A DNA stretch of 64,000 bases from positions 1,149,949 to 1,213,948 of the forward strand of contig NZ_KI912610.1 in the NCBI RefSeq assembly GCF_000519305.1, given 5' to 3'. Positions 8,970 through 17,430 of the stretch are shown here, in pieces (the stretch's first letter is position 1; each line of letters begins with the position of its first letter). This stretch comes from Mesorhizobium ciceri WSM4083 (lineage in GTDB: Bacteria; Pseudomonadota; Alphaproteobacteria; Rhizobiales; Rhizobiaceae). The notes below the pieces were generated by a model that saw nothing but the letters and a program-made list of their open reading frames with translations, made no database searches and had not been told where the DNA came from. Made by a program: the position numbers and the translations under genes.

Positions 8970-9671
8970 TTATGCTTCGCGGAACCGGTATCCGACTCCG
9001 TAAAGGGTTTCGATCATCTCGAAGTCGTCGTCGACGGCCTTGAACTTCTTGCGCAGCCGCTTGATGTGGCTGTCGATGGTGCGATCGTCGACATAGACCT
9101 GTTCATCATAGGCCGAATCCATCAGCGCATCACGGCTTTTTACGACACCGGGACGCTGCGCCAGCGAATGCAGGATCAGGAACTCGGTGACGGTGAGCGT
9201 CACCGGCTCGCCTTTCCAGGTGCAGGTGTGGCGCTCCTGGTCCATGACGAGCTGGCCGCGCTCGAGCGAGCGGGCCTGCTGGCTTGGCGTCTTGGCGGCA
9301 GCCTCGCGGGCACTGGCGCGGCGCAGCACGGCGCGCACCCGCTCGACCAGCAGGCGCTGCGAGAAGGGTTTGCGGATGAAATCGTCGGCGCCCATCTTGA
9401 GGCCGAACAATTCATCGATCTCGTCGTCCTTGGAGGTCAGGAAGATCACCGGCAGGTCTGACTTCTGGCGCATCCGGCGCAGCAGTTCCATGCCGTCCAT
9501 GCGCGGCATCTTGATGTCGAGGATGGCAAGGTTCGGCGGGCGTGCCGCCAGGCCTTCCAGCGCCGACGCACCATCCGTGTAGGTCTCGACGCGATACCCC
9601 TCGGATTCCAGGGCGATCGACACCGATGTCAGAATGTTGCGGTCGTCATCGACAAGCGCGATTGTTGCCAT
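8970..9671 (-). CDS. chvI: Response regulator ChvI
   Basis: 233-residue OmpR/PhoB-type regulator. The receiver domain has the acidic pair Asp9/Asp10, the phospho-acceptor Asp52 in LAILDIKMP and a conserved TSKDDE; a winged-helix DNA-binding domain follows, ending in YGVGYRFREA. I chose the ATG at 9671 because the protein then begins with the family-typical MxTIALVDDDRNIL and an AGGGAG ribosome-binding site sits just upstream. A longer reading from 9743 adds residues without family resemblance. Divergent from pckA. Confidence 0.95.
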   Translation of the reverse strand: MATIALVDDDRNILTSVSIALESEGYRVETYTDGASALEGLAARPPNLAILDIKMPRMDGMELLRRMRQKSDLPVIFLTSKDDEIDELFGLKMGADDFIRKPFSQRLLVERVRAVLRRASAREAAAKTPSQQARSLERGQLVMDQERHTCTWKGEPVTLTVTEFLILHSLAQRPGVVKSRDALMDSAYDEQVYVDDRTIDSHIKRLRKKFKAVDDDFEMIETLYGVGYRFREA

Positions 9672-10014
9672 TTCAAGCGGCTCCCTCATGAGCTGTCCCT
9701 TCTTTCGTAGAGAAGGGGCTTTTGCAGGACAAATTAGGTACAAAATGTGGCATAGGCCTTGTCCGCTGTCACGCGCGGCATGCCGGCGGCCACAATCCTA
9801 CCTCGACATGGATTGGACGAACGGACATCGCCAATCCTTTGGGCAACCGCGAAACTTTTTACACATATAAACGATTTAAACAACTTTCAAAATATTTAAA
9901 TCGATTAATGATTTGATATCATTTGGCTTTTCTGGTTCTGACCATCTCAGCCCGCGTAGTGGGCGTGCTGGAAACGTGCCGGCAAAGATGCGGCAAATCC
10001 AAGAGGGACACTCG
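9672..10014. promoter_or_regulatory. Divergent chvI-pckA promoter region with paired inverted repeat
   Basis: This 343-bp gap contains no credible gene. Its pckA-proximal half (9850-9915) is strikingly A/T-rich. It holds an inverted repeat CGATTTAAA (9872-9880) and TTTAAATCG (9895-9903), whose arms are 23 bp apart in register, about two helical turns. The right arm also lies in an 8-bp palindrome AATCGATT (9899-9906) with a central CG, as in LacI-family operators. PckR, a LacI-type regulator of gluconeogenesis, controls pckA in Sinorhizobium; matching this site to PckR is inference. Confidence 0.5.
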
Positions 10015-11640
10015 ATGTCGGAAGTCGGCAAACGCAATTCCGCCTGCGCGATCGATCATATCGGCCTGAAAACCACCGGCGTGGTGCGCTATAATTTCGG
10101 TGCGGCTGCCCTTTATGAGGAATCGATCCGGCGAGGCGAGGCCCGCTTGACCGCCCATGGCGCGCTGGTCGCCGAGACCGGACAGCACACCGGCCGCTCG
10201 CCCAAGGACAAGTTCGTCGTCCGCGATGGCGCCACCGAACCACATGTCTGGTGGGACAACAACAAGGCGATCTCGCCGGCCCAGTTCGACACGCTGCTCG
10301 CCGATTTCCAGGCGCATGCCGCGGACAAGGATCTATACGTCCAGGATCTGGTCGGCGGCGCCGATGCGGAGTCGAGGCTGCCGACCAGGGTGATCACCGA
10401 ATTTGCCTGGCACTCGCTGTTCATCCGCAATCTGCTGATCCGTCCCGGTGCCGCCGAACTCGAACAGTTCGTGCCTGAGATGACGATAATCGACCTGCCG
10501 TCCTTCCGCGCCGATCCCCTTCGTCACGGCAGCCGCACCGAAACGGTGATCGCCGTCGATCTTTCGCGCAAGATCGTGCTGATCGGCGGCACCTCCTATG
10601 CCGGCGAGATGAAGAAGTCGGTGTTCACCATGCTCAACTATCTGCTGCCGGCGAAAGGCGTGATGCCGATGCATTGCTCGGCCAATGAGGGTGCGGCCGG
10701 CGACGCCGCGATCTTCTTCGGCCTGTCGGGCACCGGCAAGACGACGCTCTCGGCCGATCCCTCGCGCACGTTGATCGGCGACGACGAGCATGGCTGGGGA
10801 CCGCACGGCATCTTCAATTTCGAAGGCGGCTGCTACGCCAAGACGATCAAGCTGTCGGCGGAAGCCGAGCCGGAAATCTTCGCCACCACGCAGCGCTTCG
10901 GCACGGTGCTGGAAAATGTCGTGCTCGACGCTGATGGCGTGCCGGATTTCAACGACGGAAGACTGACCGAGAACACACGCTGCGCCTACCCGCTGGACTT
11001 CATCCCCAATGCCAGCAAGACCGGCCGCGCCAACCATCCCAACAACATCATCATGCTGACCGCCGATGCGTTCGGCGTGATGCCGCCGATCGCGCGGCTG
11101 ACCCCGGCGCAGGCGATGTATCATTTCCTGTCCGGCTACACCGCCAAGGTGGCCGGAACCGAAAAGGGCGTGACCGAGCCCGAAGCGACGTTTTCGACCT
11201 GTTTCGGTGCGCCGTTCATGCCGCGCCACCCTTCCGAATACGGCAATCTGCTGCGCGAGCTGATTGCCCGCCACGGCGCCGATTGCTGGCTGGTCAATAC
11301 CGGCTGGACCGGCGGCGCCTACGGCACCGGCAAGCGCATGCCGATCAAGGCGACGCGCGCCTTGCTTGCAGCCGCACTTGACGGCTCGCTGAAGACGGCC
11401 GCGTTCCGCACCGACCCTCATTTCGGTTTCGAGGTGCCGGTGGCTGTGCCGGGCATCGATAGCGCCATTCTCGACCCGATGATTCTGGACCCCCGGGCGA
11501 CCTGGGCCGACAAGGCCGGCTATGACCGGCAGGCGGCAAGGCTGGTCGGCATGTTCGCCGTCAATTTCGAGAAATTCGAAAGCCATGTCGACGCCGTGGT
11601 GCGGGGTGCGGCGCCGCGCATGCAGGAAGCGGCGGAGTAA
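10015..11640 (+). CDS. pckA: Phosphoenolpyruvate carboxykinase (ATP)
   Basis: 541-residue ATP-dependent PEP carboxykinase that converts oxaloacetate to PEP in gluconeogenesis, needed for growth on dicarboxylates. Motifs seen: the kinase-1a P-loop GLSGTGKT at residues 236-243, the metal-binding LIGDDEHGWG, and NTGWTGGAYGTGKRM near the C-terminus. I chose the ATG at 10015, preceded by AAGAGGGA. An in-frame extension to 9913 lies in the regulatory region and is not family-like. A strong terminator follows. Confidence 0.97.
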   Translation: MSEVGKRNSACAIDHIGLKTTGVVRYNFGAAALYEESIRRGEARLTAHGALVAETGQHTGRSPKDKFVVRDGATEPHVWWDNNKAISPAQFDTLLADFQAHAADKDLYVQDLVGGADAESRLPTRVITEFAWHSLFIRNLLIRPGAAELEQFVPEMTIIDLPSFRADPLRHGSRTETVIAVDLSRKIVLIGGTSYAGEMKKSVFTMLNYLLPAKGVMPMHCSANEGAAGDAAIFFGLSGTGKTTLSADPSRTLIGDDEHGWGPHGIFNFEGGCYAKTIKLSAEAEPEIFATTQRFGTVLENVVLDADGVPDFNDGRLTENTRCAYPLDFIPNASKTGRANHPNNIIMLTADAFGVMPPIARLTPAQAMYHFLSGYTAKVAGTEKGVTEPEATFSTCFGAPFMPRHPSEYGNLLRELIARHGADCWLVNTGWTGGAYGTGKRMPIKATRALLAAALDGSLKTAAFRTDPHFGFEVPVAVPGIDSAILDPMILDPRATWADKAGYDRQAARLVGMFAVNFEKFESHVDAVVRGAAPRMQEAAE

Positions 11641-11667
11641 TCGCGCCACGGGGCTCAGCTTTCGTTG

Positions 11668-11700
11668 AAAGGCCCGGCTTCGATCGGGCCTTTTCTTTTT
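11668..11700 (+). terminator. Rho-independent terminator after pckA
   Basis: Stem AAAGGCCCG / CGGGCCTTT with an 8-base loop, followed by a T-rich tract (TTCTTTTT), 28 bp after the pckA stop codon. Confidence 0.85.
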
Positions 11701-11725
11701 CGATCCGCCGCGCCATGACTGCGGC

Positions 11726-12163
11726 ATGGCGAGCGACGACAACATCATCATATCAGGCGATGCGGTGATCCATCCGGGCGACCTGCACGAGGATTTCATC
11801 CGCTCGTCCGGTCCCGGCGGCCAGAACGTCAACAAGGTGGCGACGGCGGTGCAACTGCGCTTCGACGCCGCCAACGCAGCGGGTCTGTCGGAACGCGTGC
11901 GCGAGCGGACGATCAAGCTTGCCGGCCAACGTGCCACCAAGGACGGTGTCATCGTCATCGAAGCGGGCCGCTTCCGCACCCAGGAACAGAACCGGGCGGA
12001 TGCGCGGGCACGGCTGACGGCATTGGTCGCCAAGGCCGCCGAACCGCCGCCGCCGCCGCGCAAGAAGACACGGCCATCGAAGGGCGCCGTGGAGCGGCGG
12101 CTGAAGAGCAAGGCCGGGCGCGGCACGATCAAGAAACTGCGCGGCCGAGTGGAGAACGATTAA
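11726..12163 (+). CDS. arfB: Alternative ribosome-rescue factor ArfB (YaeJ/ICT1 type)
   Basis: 145-residue class-I release-factor-like peptidyl-tRNA hydrolase. The catalytic GGQ motif is at residues 31-33 (SGPGGQNVNKV) and the protein ends in a long basic tail (KKTRPSKGAVERRLKSKAGRGTIKK region). ArfB-type proteins insert this tail into the empty mRNA channel of stalled ribosomes and release the nascent chain. No codon-recognition domain is present, distinguishing it from RF1/RF2. It lies in its own unit after the pckA terminator. Confidence 0.93.
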   Translation: MASDDNIIISGDAVIHPGDLHEDFIRSSGPGGQNVNKVATAVQLRFDAANAAGLSERVRERTIKLAGQRATKDGVIVIEAGRFRTQEQNRADARARLTALVAKAAEPPPPPRKKTRPSKGAVERRLKSKAGRGTIKKLRGRVEND

Positions 12164-12253
12164 GCACCGCGAAGCTGCAACGCGCGGGTGGCTTCCAATT
12201 CTGGGTTGCAGATGGCAAGCTGCGATCACCCACCACAGCAATGGAGACCAACG

Positions 12254-12727
12254 ATGGGCATGTTCGATTTCGTCAAGAGCGTCGGCAAGAAACTGGGCAT
12301 CGGCGGTGACGACGAAGCCGCCCCCACGGCCGACACACTCAAGAAGGAGCTCGATTCGCACAAGCTCGGCACCGATGGCGTCGAGGTCGTCGTCACGGGC
12401 GATACAGCGGTGCTGAAGGGCGTGGTCAAGGACCAGTCAATCTTCGAAAAGGCGGTCATAGCCGTCGGCAACACGCTCGGCGTCTCCAAGGTGCAGGCTG
12501 ACGAATTGCAGGTCGCGCCAGCACCTGGCACGGCCGCCGCCCCCGCCAAGGAGCCCACCTTCTACACCGTGAAGAAGGGCGACAATCTCTGGAAGATCGC
12601 CGAGAAAAGCTACGGCAAGGGCCAAGGCGTCAAGAACACGGTTATCTTCGAGGCCAACAAGCCAATGCTGACCCATCCCGACAAGATCTATCCGGGCCAG
12701 GTGCTGCGCATCCCCGACCTCGCCTGA
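12254..12727 (+). CDS. BON-LysM domain protein (YgaU/Kbp-like)
   Basis: 157-residue protein with an N-terminal BON-like domain (roughly residues 30-85) and a C-terminal LysM domain (about 105-155, starting FYTVKKGDNLWKIAEKSYG). The E. coli homologue YgaU/Kbp binds K+ and is osmotically induced. The ATG at 12254 is chosen because MGMFDFVKSVGKKLGI is the conserved family start and GGAGACC lies upstream. No signal peptide is evident, as in Kbp, so the LysM may not act on peptidoglycan. A terminator-like hairpin follows. Confidence 0.88.
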   Translation: MGMFDFVKSVGKKLGIGGDDEAAPTADTLKKELDSHKLGTDGVEVVVTGDTAVLKGVVKDQSIFEKAVIAVGNTLGVSKVQADELQVAPAPGTAAAPAKEPTFYTVKKGDNLWKIAEKSYGKGQGVKNTVIFEANKPMLTHPDKIYPGQVLRIPDLA

Positions 12728-12750
12728 TCGGCGACTGCCAATTCAACAAG

Positions 12751-12781
12751 AGCGGCGGCTTTCGGGTCGCCGTTTTCTTTT
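12751..12781 (+). terminator. Terminator-like hairpin after the BON-LysM gene
   Basis: GCGGCG and CGCCGT arms flank a short loop and are followed by TTTTCTTTT, 24 bp past the stop codon. Confidence 0.6.
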
Positions 12782-12829
12782 GGTCGTGGCATTTTACGGT
12801 TTCGAACCATTCAAGAGGTGACCGAACCC

Positions 12830-13459
12830 GTGCTCGTCCTGCCCAAAGGCGTCCGCCACATGCCGGCCTACCTGTCACGCACCGTGCAGGAAGCGCTGGT
12901 CGAGGAGGTGAGAAGCATCGTCCAGCAGGCGCCGCTGTACGTGCCGGCGATGCCGCGCACCGGCAAGGAGATGAGCGTGCGCATGACCAATTGCGGGCCG
13001 CTGGGCTGGGTCACCGACAAGGAACAGGGCTATCGTTACCAGCCGGCGCACCCGGTGACCGGAGCGCCATGGCCGCCAATCCCGGATGCGCTGCTCGAGC
13101 TGTGGCGCGAAGTCTCGGCCTATCCGCACCCGCCGGAAGCATGCCTCATCAATTTCTACACGGCGGATGCGAAGATGGGCCTGCATCAGGACCGCGATGA
13201 GACCGATTTTTCGGCGCCGGTCGTCTCCGTCTCGCTCGGCGACGACTGCCTGTTCCGGGTTGGCCAGACCACGCGTGATGGCGCCACCAAGTCGTTCAGG
13301 CTGCAAAGCGGTGACGTCGTGGTGCTCGGCGGCGAGGGGCGGCTGTGCTTTCACGGCGTCGATCGGATCTATCCCTCGACCTCGGCACTGCTGAAAAACG
13401 GTGGGCGGATCAATCTGACATTGCGACGGGTGACGAAGCCGGCCGTCACAGCTTCCTGA
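12830..13459 (+). CDS. alkB: Alkylated DNA repair dioxygenase AlkB
   Basis: Fe(II)/2-oxoglutarate dioxygenase of the AlkB family, which removes methyl lesions such as 1-methyladenine from DNA. The iron ligands are visible as His119-x-Asp121 in GLHQDRDE and a distal His175 in CFHGVDR; the NxYxxxxxxxxHxD arrangement (NFYTADAKMGLHQD) and a C-terminal arginine-rich LTLRR are typical. I prefer the GTG at 12830 (209 residues) because AAGAGGTGA lies 8 bases upstream; a GTG at 12818 would overlap that site. The 3' end overlaps the convergent coaA by 14 bp. Confidence 0.9.
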   Translation: MLVLPKGVRHMPAYLSRTVQEALVEEVRSIVQQAPLYVPAMPRTGKEMSVRMTNCGPLGWVTDKEQGYRYQPAHPVTGAPWPPIPDALLELWREVSAYPHPPEACLINFYTADAKMGLHQDRDETDFSAPVVSVSLGDDCLFRVGQTTRDGATKSFRLQSGDVVVLGGEGRLCFHGVDRIYPSTSALLKNGGRINLTLRRVTKPAVTAS

Positions 13460-14405
13460 GCGCCACTTCCTCGATGAGGTGATCGGCGCCCTTGCGCAGG
13501 ATCAAGTCGGCGCGGGCCCGCGTCGGCAGGATGTTCTCGCGCAGATTCTTCAAATTGATGTTGGTCCACAGGCCTTCGGCGATGGCGCGCGCCGAACCCT
13601 CCGACAGCTGCGAATAGCGGTGAAAGAAGGAGTCCGGGTTGCGGAAGGCGGTCTCACGCAGCCGCATGAAGCGGGAAATGTACCAGTTGTGGATCAGCTT
13701 CTCGTCGGCATCGATGTAGATGGCGAAGTCGAAGAAGTCCGACAGGAAAGGCACGATCTTGCCGTCCTGCGGCAGCTTGCCGGGCTGCAGGACATTGATG
13801 CCTTCGAAGATCAATATGTCGGGCCGGTCGATGGTGACGAACTCGCCGGGAATGACGTCATAGGTCAGGTGCGAATAGACCGGTGCTCGGACATCGGGCA
13901 GCGCCGACTTGATGCCCGACAGGAAGCGCAGCAGCGCACCGACATCGTAGCTGTCGGGAAAACCCTTGCGCTCCATCAGGTTCTCGCGCCGCAGCACCTC
14001 GTTGGGCAGCAAAAAACCGTCGGTGGTGATGAGATCCACCTTGGGGCTCGACGGCCAGCGCGCCAGCAGCTCCTTCAGCACGCGTGCGGTGGTCGATTTG
14101 CCGACCGCGACCGAACCGGCAATGCCGATGATGAAGGGCGTCTTGACCACGTCGACCGCGTTGAAGAAGGCCTGGCGTTGCCGAAACAGCAGCTGGCTCG
14201 CTTCGACATGTGCCGACAACAGCCGCGACAGCGACAGATAGATGCGCGTGACCTCTTCGAGGTCGACCGGATCGTTGAGCGAGCGCAGGCGGCGGAATTC
14301 GTCCGCGCTCAGCGTCAGCGGCGTGTCGGCACGGAATTGCGACCATTGATCGGCGGAGAAGAAACGAAAGGGGGAATATTTCTCGGTTGGCGCGAGCTGA
14401 TCCAT
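13446..14405 (-). CDS. coaA: Type I pantothenate kinase
   Basis: 319-residue type I PanK that phosphorylates pantothenate, the first committed step of coenzyme A synthesis. The P-loop reads GIAGSVAVGKSTTARVL (near residue 95), followed by LITTDGFLLPN and the long MERKGFPDSYD stretch characteristic of the family. It follows hisE by 23 bp on the same strand, so it is probably the distal gene of the histidine transcript. This his-coaA linkage is common in Rhizobiales. Confidence 0.95.
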   Translation of the reverse strand: MDQLAPTEKYSPFRFFSADQWSQFRADTPLTLSADEFRRLRSLNDPVDLEEVTRIYLSLSRLLSAHVEASQLLFRQRQAFFNAVDVVKTPFIIGIAGSVAVGKSTTARVLKELLARWPSSPKVDLITTDGFLLPNEVLRRENLMERKGFPDSYDVGALLRFLSGIKSALPDVRAPVYSHLTYDVIPGEFVTIDRPDILIFEGINVLQPGKLPQDGKIVPFLSDFFDFAIYIDADEKLIHNWYISRFMRLRETAFRNPDSFFHRYSQLSEGSARAIAEGLWTNINLKNLRENILPTRARADLILRKGADHLIEEVALRKL

Positions 14406-14428
14406 CGAGATACCTGCCCTCCTCGCGG

Positions 14429-14752
14429 TCAGCCCTTGGGCCGTGACGCCTTCTCGGCGATGCCCGAACGCCGGGTGCGGCCTTCGAGTTCCCTAAGCAC
14501 GTCGCTCAGCGGTACCCCGGAGAGGCCGAGAACGACGAGCCAATGATATATAAGATCGGCGCTTTCTGAAACGATGGCCGGTTTGTCGCCCCTGACGGCG
14601 GCAATCACCGTCTCGACGGCCTCCTCGCCGAGCTTCTGCGCCGCCTTGTCGATGCCGCGCGCGAACAATTTTGCCGTCCACGAGTCCGGGTCGCCGGAAT
14701 GGGCGCGTTCCCCAACGATTTTTTCCAGATCGGAAAGCGAAAACTCGGTCAT
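14429..14752 (-). CDS. hisE: Phosphoribosyl-ATP pyrophosphatase
   Basis: 107-residue MazG-fold enzyme for step 2 of histidine synthesis, hydrolysing PR-ATP to PR-AMP. Conserved acidic helices are visible (KLGEEAVETVIAA, ESADLIYHWLV). It is monofunctional here; no HisI domain is fused. It starts 9 bp after hisF. Confidence 0.94.
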   Translation of the reverse strand: MTEFSLSDLEKIVGERAHSGDPDSWTAKLFARGIDKAAQKLGEEAVETVIAAVRGDKPAIVSESADLIYHWLVVLGLSGVPLSDVLRELEGRTRRSGIAEKASRPKG

Positions 14753-14761
14753 GGCCGCCGT

Positions 14762-15553
14762 TTAAGACCGATTGCCGAGTGAGTCCAGTCGCATCGGCAG
14801 CCCTGCGGCGGCCATATGCGCCTTGGCCTGCGCTATCGTGTAGGTGCCGAAATGGAAGATGGACGCCGCCAGCACCGCGCCGGCATGGCCGTCGCGAATG
14901 CCTTCGACCATGTGGTCGAGCGTGCCGACGCCGCCGGAAGCGATGACCGGCGCGCGCACGGCGTCTGATATCGCGCGGGTCAGCGCGATGTCGTAGCCGG
15001 CCTTGGTGCCGTCGCGATCCATCGAGGTCAGCAGGATCTCGCCAGCGCCGCGATCGACCATTTTCCGGGCGAACTCGACCGCATCGATGCCGGTCTTTTC
15101 GCGCCCGCCATGGGTGAAGATCTCCCAGCGGTCGGCCTCACTGGTGCCCGACACCTTCTTGGCGTCGATGGCGACGACGATGCACTGGTTGCCGAACTTG
15201 TCGGCCGCCTCGGCGACGAAATCCGGGTTCTTCACCGCGGCCGTGTTGATCGACACCTTGTCGGCGCCGGCCAGCAGCAGCTTCCTGATATCGGCGACCT
15301 GGCGCACGCCGCCCCCGACGGTCAGCGGCATGAAGCATTGTTCGGCGGTACGTGCGATGACGTCGAAGATGGTCTCGCGATTGTCCGACGAAGCCGTGAT
15401 GTCGAGAAAGCAAAGCTCGTCGGCGCCGGCCGCGTCATAGGCCTTGGCTGCCTCGACCGGATCGCCAGCGTCGATGAGATCGACGAAGTTGACGCCCTTG
15501 ACGACGCGGCCGTTCTTGACGTCGAGACAGGGGATGACACGGGCTTTCAGCAT
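14762..15553 (-). CDS. hisF: Imidazole glycerol phosphate synthase, cyclase subunit
   Basis: 263-residue TIM barrel of IGP synthase, which uses ammonia from HisH to form the imidazole ring and AICAR. Catalytic Asp residues are seen in RVIPCLDVKNGRVVKG and LLTSMDRDGTK. The ATG at 15553 shares one base with the TGA of the upstream arginase-like gene. A much longer open frame upstream (to 15985) is a shadow of that neighbour. Confidence 0.97.
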   Translation of the reverse strand: MLKARVIPCLDVKNGRVVKGVNFVDLIDAGDPVEAAKAYDAAGADELCFLDITASSDNRETIFDVIARTAEQCFMPLTVGGGVRQVADIRKLLLAGADKVSINTAAVKNPDFVAEAADKFGNQCIVVAIDAKKVSGTSEADRWEIFTHGGREKTGIDAVEFARKMVDRGAGEILLTSMDRDGTKAGYDIALTRAISDAVRAPVIASGGVGTLDHMVEGIRDGHAGAVLAASIFHFGTYTIAQAKAHMAAAGLPMRLDSLGNRS

Positions 15554-16389
15554 CAGCGGCCCTCTATCGTGGCGATGAGATCGTTCAGCAACTGGCCGAC
15601 CAGCGGCGGAACATCGGCCTGGGCGTCGAAGGCCGGGTCGTAGGCGGAGACGGTGATGCCGACGATCGGCACCGCCAGCGCCATGGCGCAAGTGGCGTCG
15701 CGCAGCTGTTCCGGGCTCGGGCCGCCCGAAGTGATATAGCGGTTGGCCTGCAGCTCCCGGGGATCGTGCACGTCCATGTCGAGATGCATGTGCACGCGTC
15801 TGGCGCCGGCGATCTTCAGTCTTTCGGTCGCCTGGGCCACCCCGGAGCATTCCGTCCGCACGATCGGCAATGTCTCGAGAAGCTGTTTTTCCGCCGGATC
15901 GAGATCGCGCGCGTTGATGAGCACGCAACGCGACGGATCGATCGGCTTGAAGCCGGGAATGACTGATGCCATCGGCCGCCAGCATAGACCAAGCACGGTC
16001 GCCAGCGCCATGCCGTCGAGAAAGCCGTAGACAGATGTCTCGGGCGTGTTGAGGTCGCCATGCTGGTCGGCCCAGATGATCGCATCGGCGTCCTCGCCGG
16101 CGACCGCGCCGGCACTGGTCAGGCAGTTTCCGGCAAGGACGATGGGAAACCGACCGGCGTCACGGGCAAGGCGAACCTCGGTCGCAACCGCGTTGCAGAC
16201 GGCAAAGCCGGTGGCGATTTCGCGCTCCTGGATGTCTCCGACCCTGCCGATGTCTTCCACCGTAACGTCATGGCCGGCCATGGTCAGGGCGTCGACGAGC
16301 CCACCTGAGACCAGCGCGTCCGGCCCCTGGCCCATGCCGCCATGGTAATGGCCGCTGTCATAGGAGGCCAGGATGATGGAGATTTTCAC
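15553..16389 (-). CDS. Arginase/agmatinase-fold protein inside the histidine operon
   Basis: 278-residue member of the arginase/agmatinase/formiminoglutamase fold. Two metal motifs are recognisable: DQHGDLN, corresponding to DAHxD, and HLDMDVHDP, corresponding to SxDxDxxDP. The usual GGDHS motif that supplies a metal-ligand His reads AGNCLTSAG, so the ligand position holds Cys or Asn. It overlaps hisA by 4 bp (ATGA) and hisF by 1 bp, so it is translationally coupled to both. Substrate unknown; an ureohydrolase acting on a guanidino or formimino compound is possible, or a non-catalytic role given the altered site. Confidence 0.8.
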   Translation of the reverse strand: MKISIILASYDSGHYHGGMGQGPDALVSGGLVDALTMAGHDVTVEDIGRVGDIQEREIATGFAVCNAVATEVRLARDAGRFPIVLAGNCLTSAGAVAGEDADAIIWADQHGDLNTPETSVYGFLDGMALATVLGLCWRPMASVIPGFKPIDPSRCVLINARDLDPAEKQLLETLPIVRTECSGVAQATERLKIAGARRVHMHLDMDVHDPRELQANRYITSGGPSPEQLRDATCAMALAVPIVGITVSAYDPAFDAQADVPPLVGQLLNDLIATIEGR

Positions 16390-17129
16390 GTCCGCGTCTC
16401 CACCCTGCCCTTCAGGATCGCCAGGGCCTCGGCCGGATCGATGCGGCCGTCATAGAGCGCGCGCCCGGAGATCGCGCCTTCGAGCTTTTGCGCATCGGGC
16501 ATGGTCATGCGCACGATATCGGCGATCGAGGCGAGGCCGCCCGAAGCGATGACGGGGATCGACACGGCGTCGGCGAGGTCGATGGTGGCGTCCCAGTTGA
16601 TGCCGGTCAAAACGCCGTCGCGGTCGATGTCGGTGTAGATGATGGCGGCGACGCCGGCGCCCTCGAATTTCCTGGCCAGTTCGATGACGCCGAGGCTCGA
16701 CGCCTCGGCCCAGCCCTCGACGGCCACCTTGCCGCCCTTGGCGTCGATACCGACGGCGACCTTGCCCGGGAATGCCTTGCAGGCCTGCTTGACCAGATCG
16801 GGATCGCGCACCGCCACCGTGCCGAGGATGACGCGGGCCAGCCCGCGATCGAGCCAGTCCTCGATCTGCGCCAGCGTGCGGATGCCGCCGCCGAGCTGGA
16901 CCGGGTTTTTCGTCGCCTTGAGGATGGCGCCGACCGCCGCGCCGTTGACGCTCTGGCCCTGGAAGGCGCCGTTGAGGTCGACGACATGCAGCCATTCGAA
17001 GCCCTGTTGCTCGAAAGCCTTGGCCTGGGCCGCCGGGTCGTCATTGTAGATGGTGGCGGTGGCCATGTCGCCGTGCTTGAGGCGCACGCATTGGCCGTCC
17101 TTGAGGTCGATGGCGGGGAAAAGGATCAT
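16386..17129 (-). CDS. hisA: ProFAR isomerase
   Basis: 247-residue TIM barrel that isomerises ProFAR to PRFAR in histidine synthesis. It begins MILFPAIDLKDGQCVRL with the catalytic Asp8, and the second Asp is in IYTDIDRDGVLTG. I chose the ATG at 17129; the open frame extending further upstream is read through DUF1330 sequence in another frame. Its stop overlaps the next start by 4 bp. Confidence 0.97.
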   Translation of the reverse strand: MILFPAIDLKDGQCVRLKHGDMATATIYNDDPAAQAKAFEQQGFEWLHVVDLNGAFQGQSVNGAAVGAILKATKNPVQLGGGIRTLAQIEDWLDRGLARVILGTVAVRDPDLVKQACKAFPGKVAVGIDAKGGKVAVEGWAEASSLGVIELARKFEGAGVAAIIYTDIDRDGVLTGINWDATIDLADAVSIPVIASGGLASIADIVRMTMPDAQKLEGAISGRALYDGRIDPAEALAILKGRVETRT

Positions 17130-17133
17130 ACGT

Positions 17134-17424
17134 TCAGGCGCCTTCAACGATGACGAAATGGCCTGATGAGGCGGCAAGTCGGAATTTCGAGGCATGCTGA
17201 TATTCCGGCGAATGATAGCATTCCACCGCCTTGTCGTAAGATTCGAACTCCACCAGGACATGACGATTGCCGGTTGGTCCTTCGGGATTCTCATAGCGCC
17301 CGGCGCGCACGGGGAATTTCGCACCGTATTTGGCAAAGGCGACGGCGTTCGCCTCGATGTACTGCTTGTAAATTTCGGGATCGCGAACATCGATCATCGC
17401 CATCCAGTAGCCCTTCTTGCTCAT
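17134..17424 (-). CDS. DUF1330 family protein
   Basis: 96-residue small dimeric alpha/beta-barrel-like protein of the DUF1330 family (YWMAMIDVRDPEIYKQY start, GNRHVLVEFESYDKAVECYHSPEYQ). The biochemical role is unknown. It is tightly packed between hisH (6-bp gap) and hisA (4-bp gap), so it must be cotranscribed with them. Confidence 0.9.
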   Translation of the reverse strand: MSKKGYWMAMIDVRDPEIYKQYIEANAVAFAKYGAKFPVRAGRYENPEGPTGNRHVLVEFESYDKAVECYHSPEYQHASKFRLAASSGHFVIVEGA

Positions 17425-17430
17425 GGGTTT

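Noticed and set aside
7117..9003. 628-codon plus-strand open frame opposite chvG
   Set aside because: Arg/Asp-rich antisense shadow over a clear histidine kinase.
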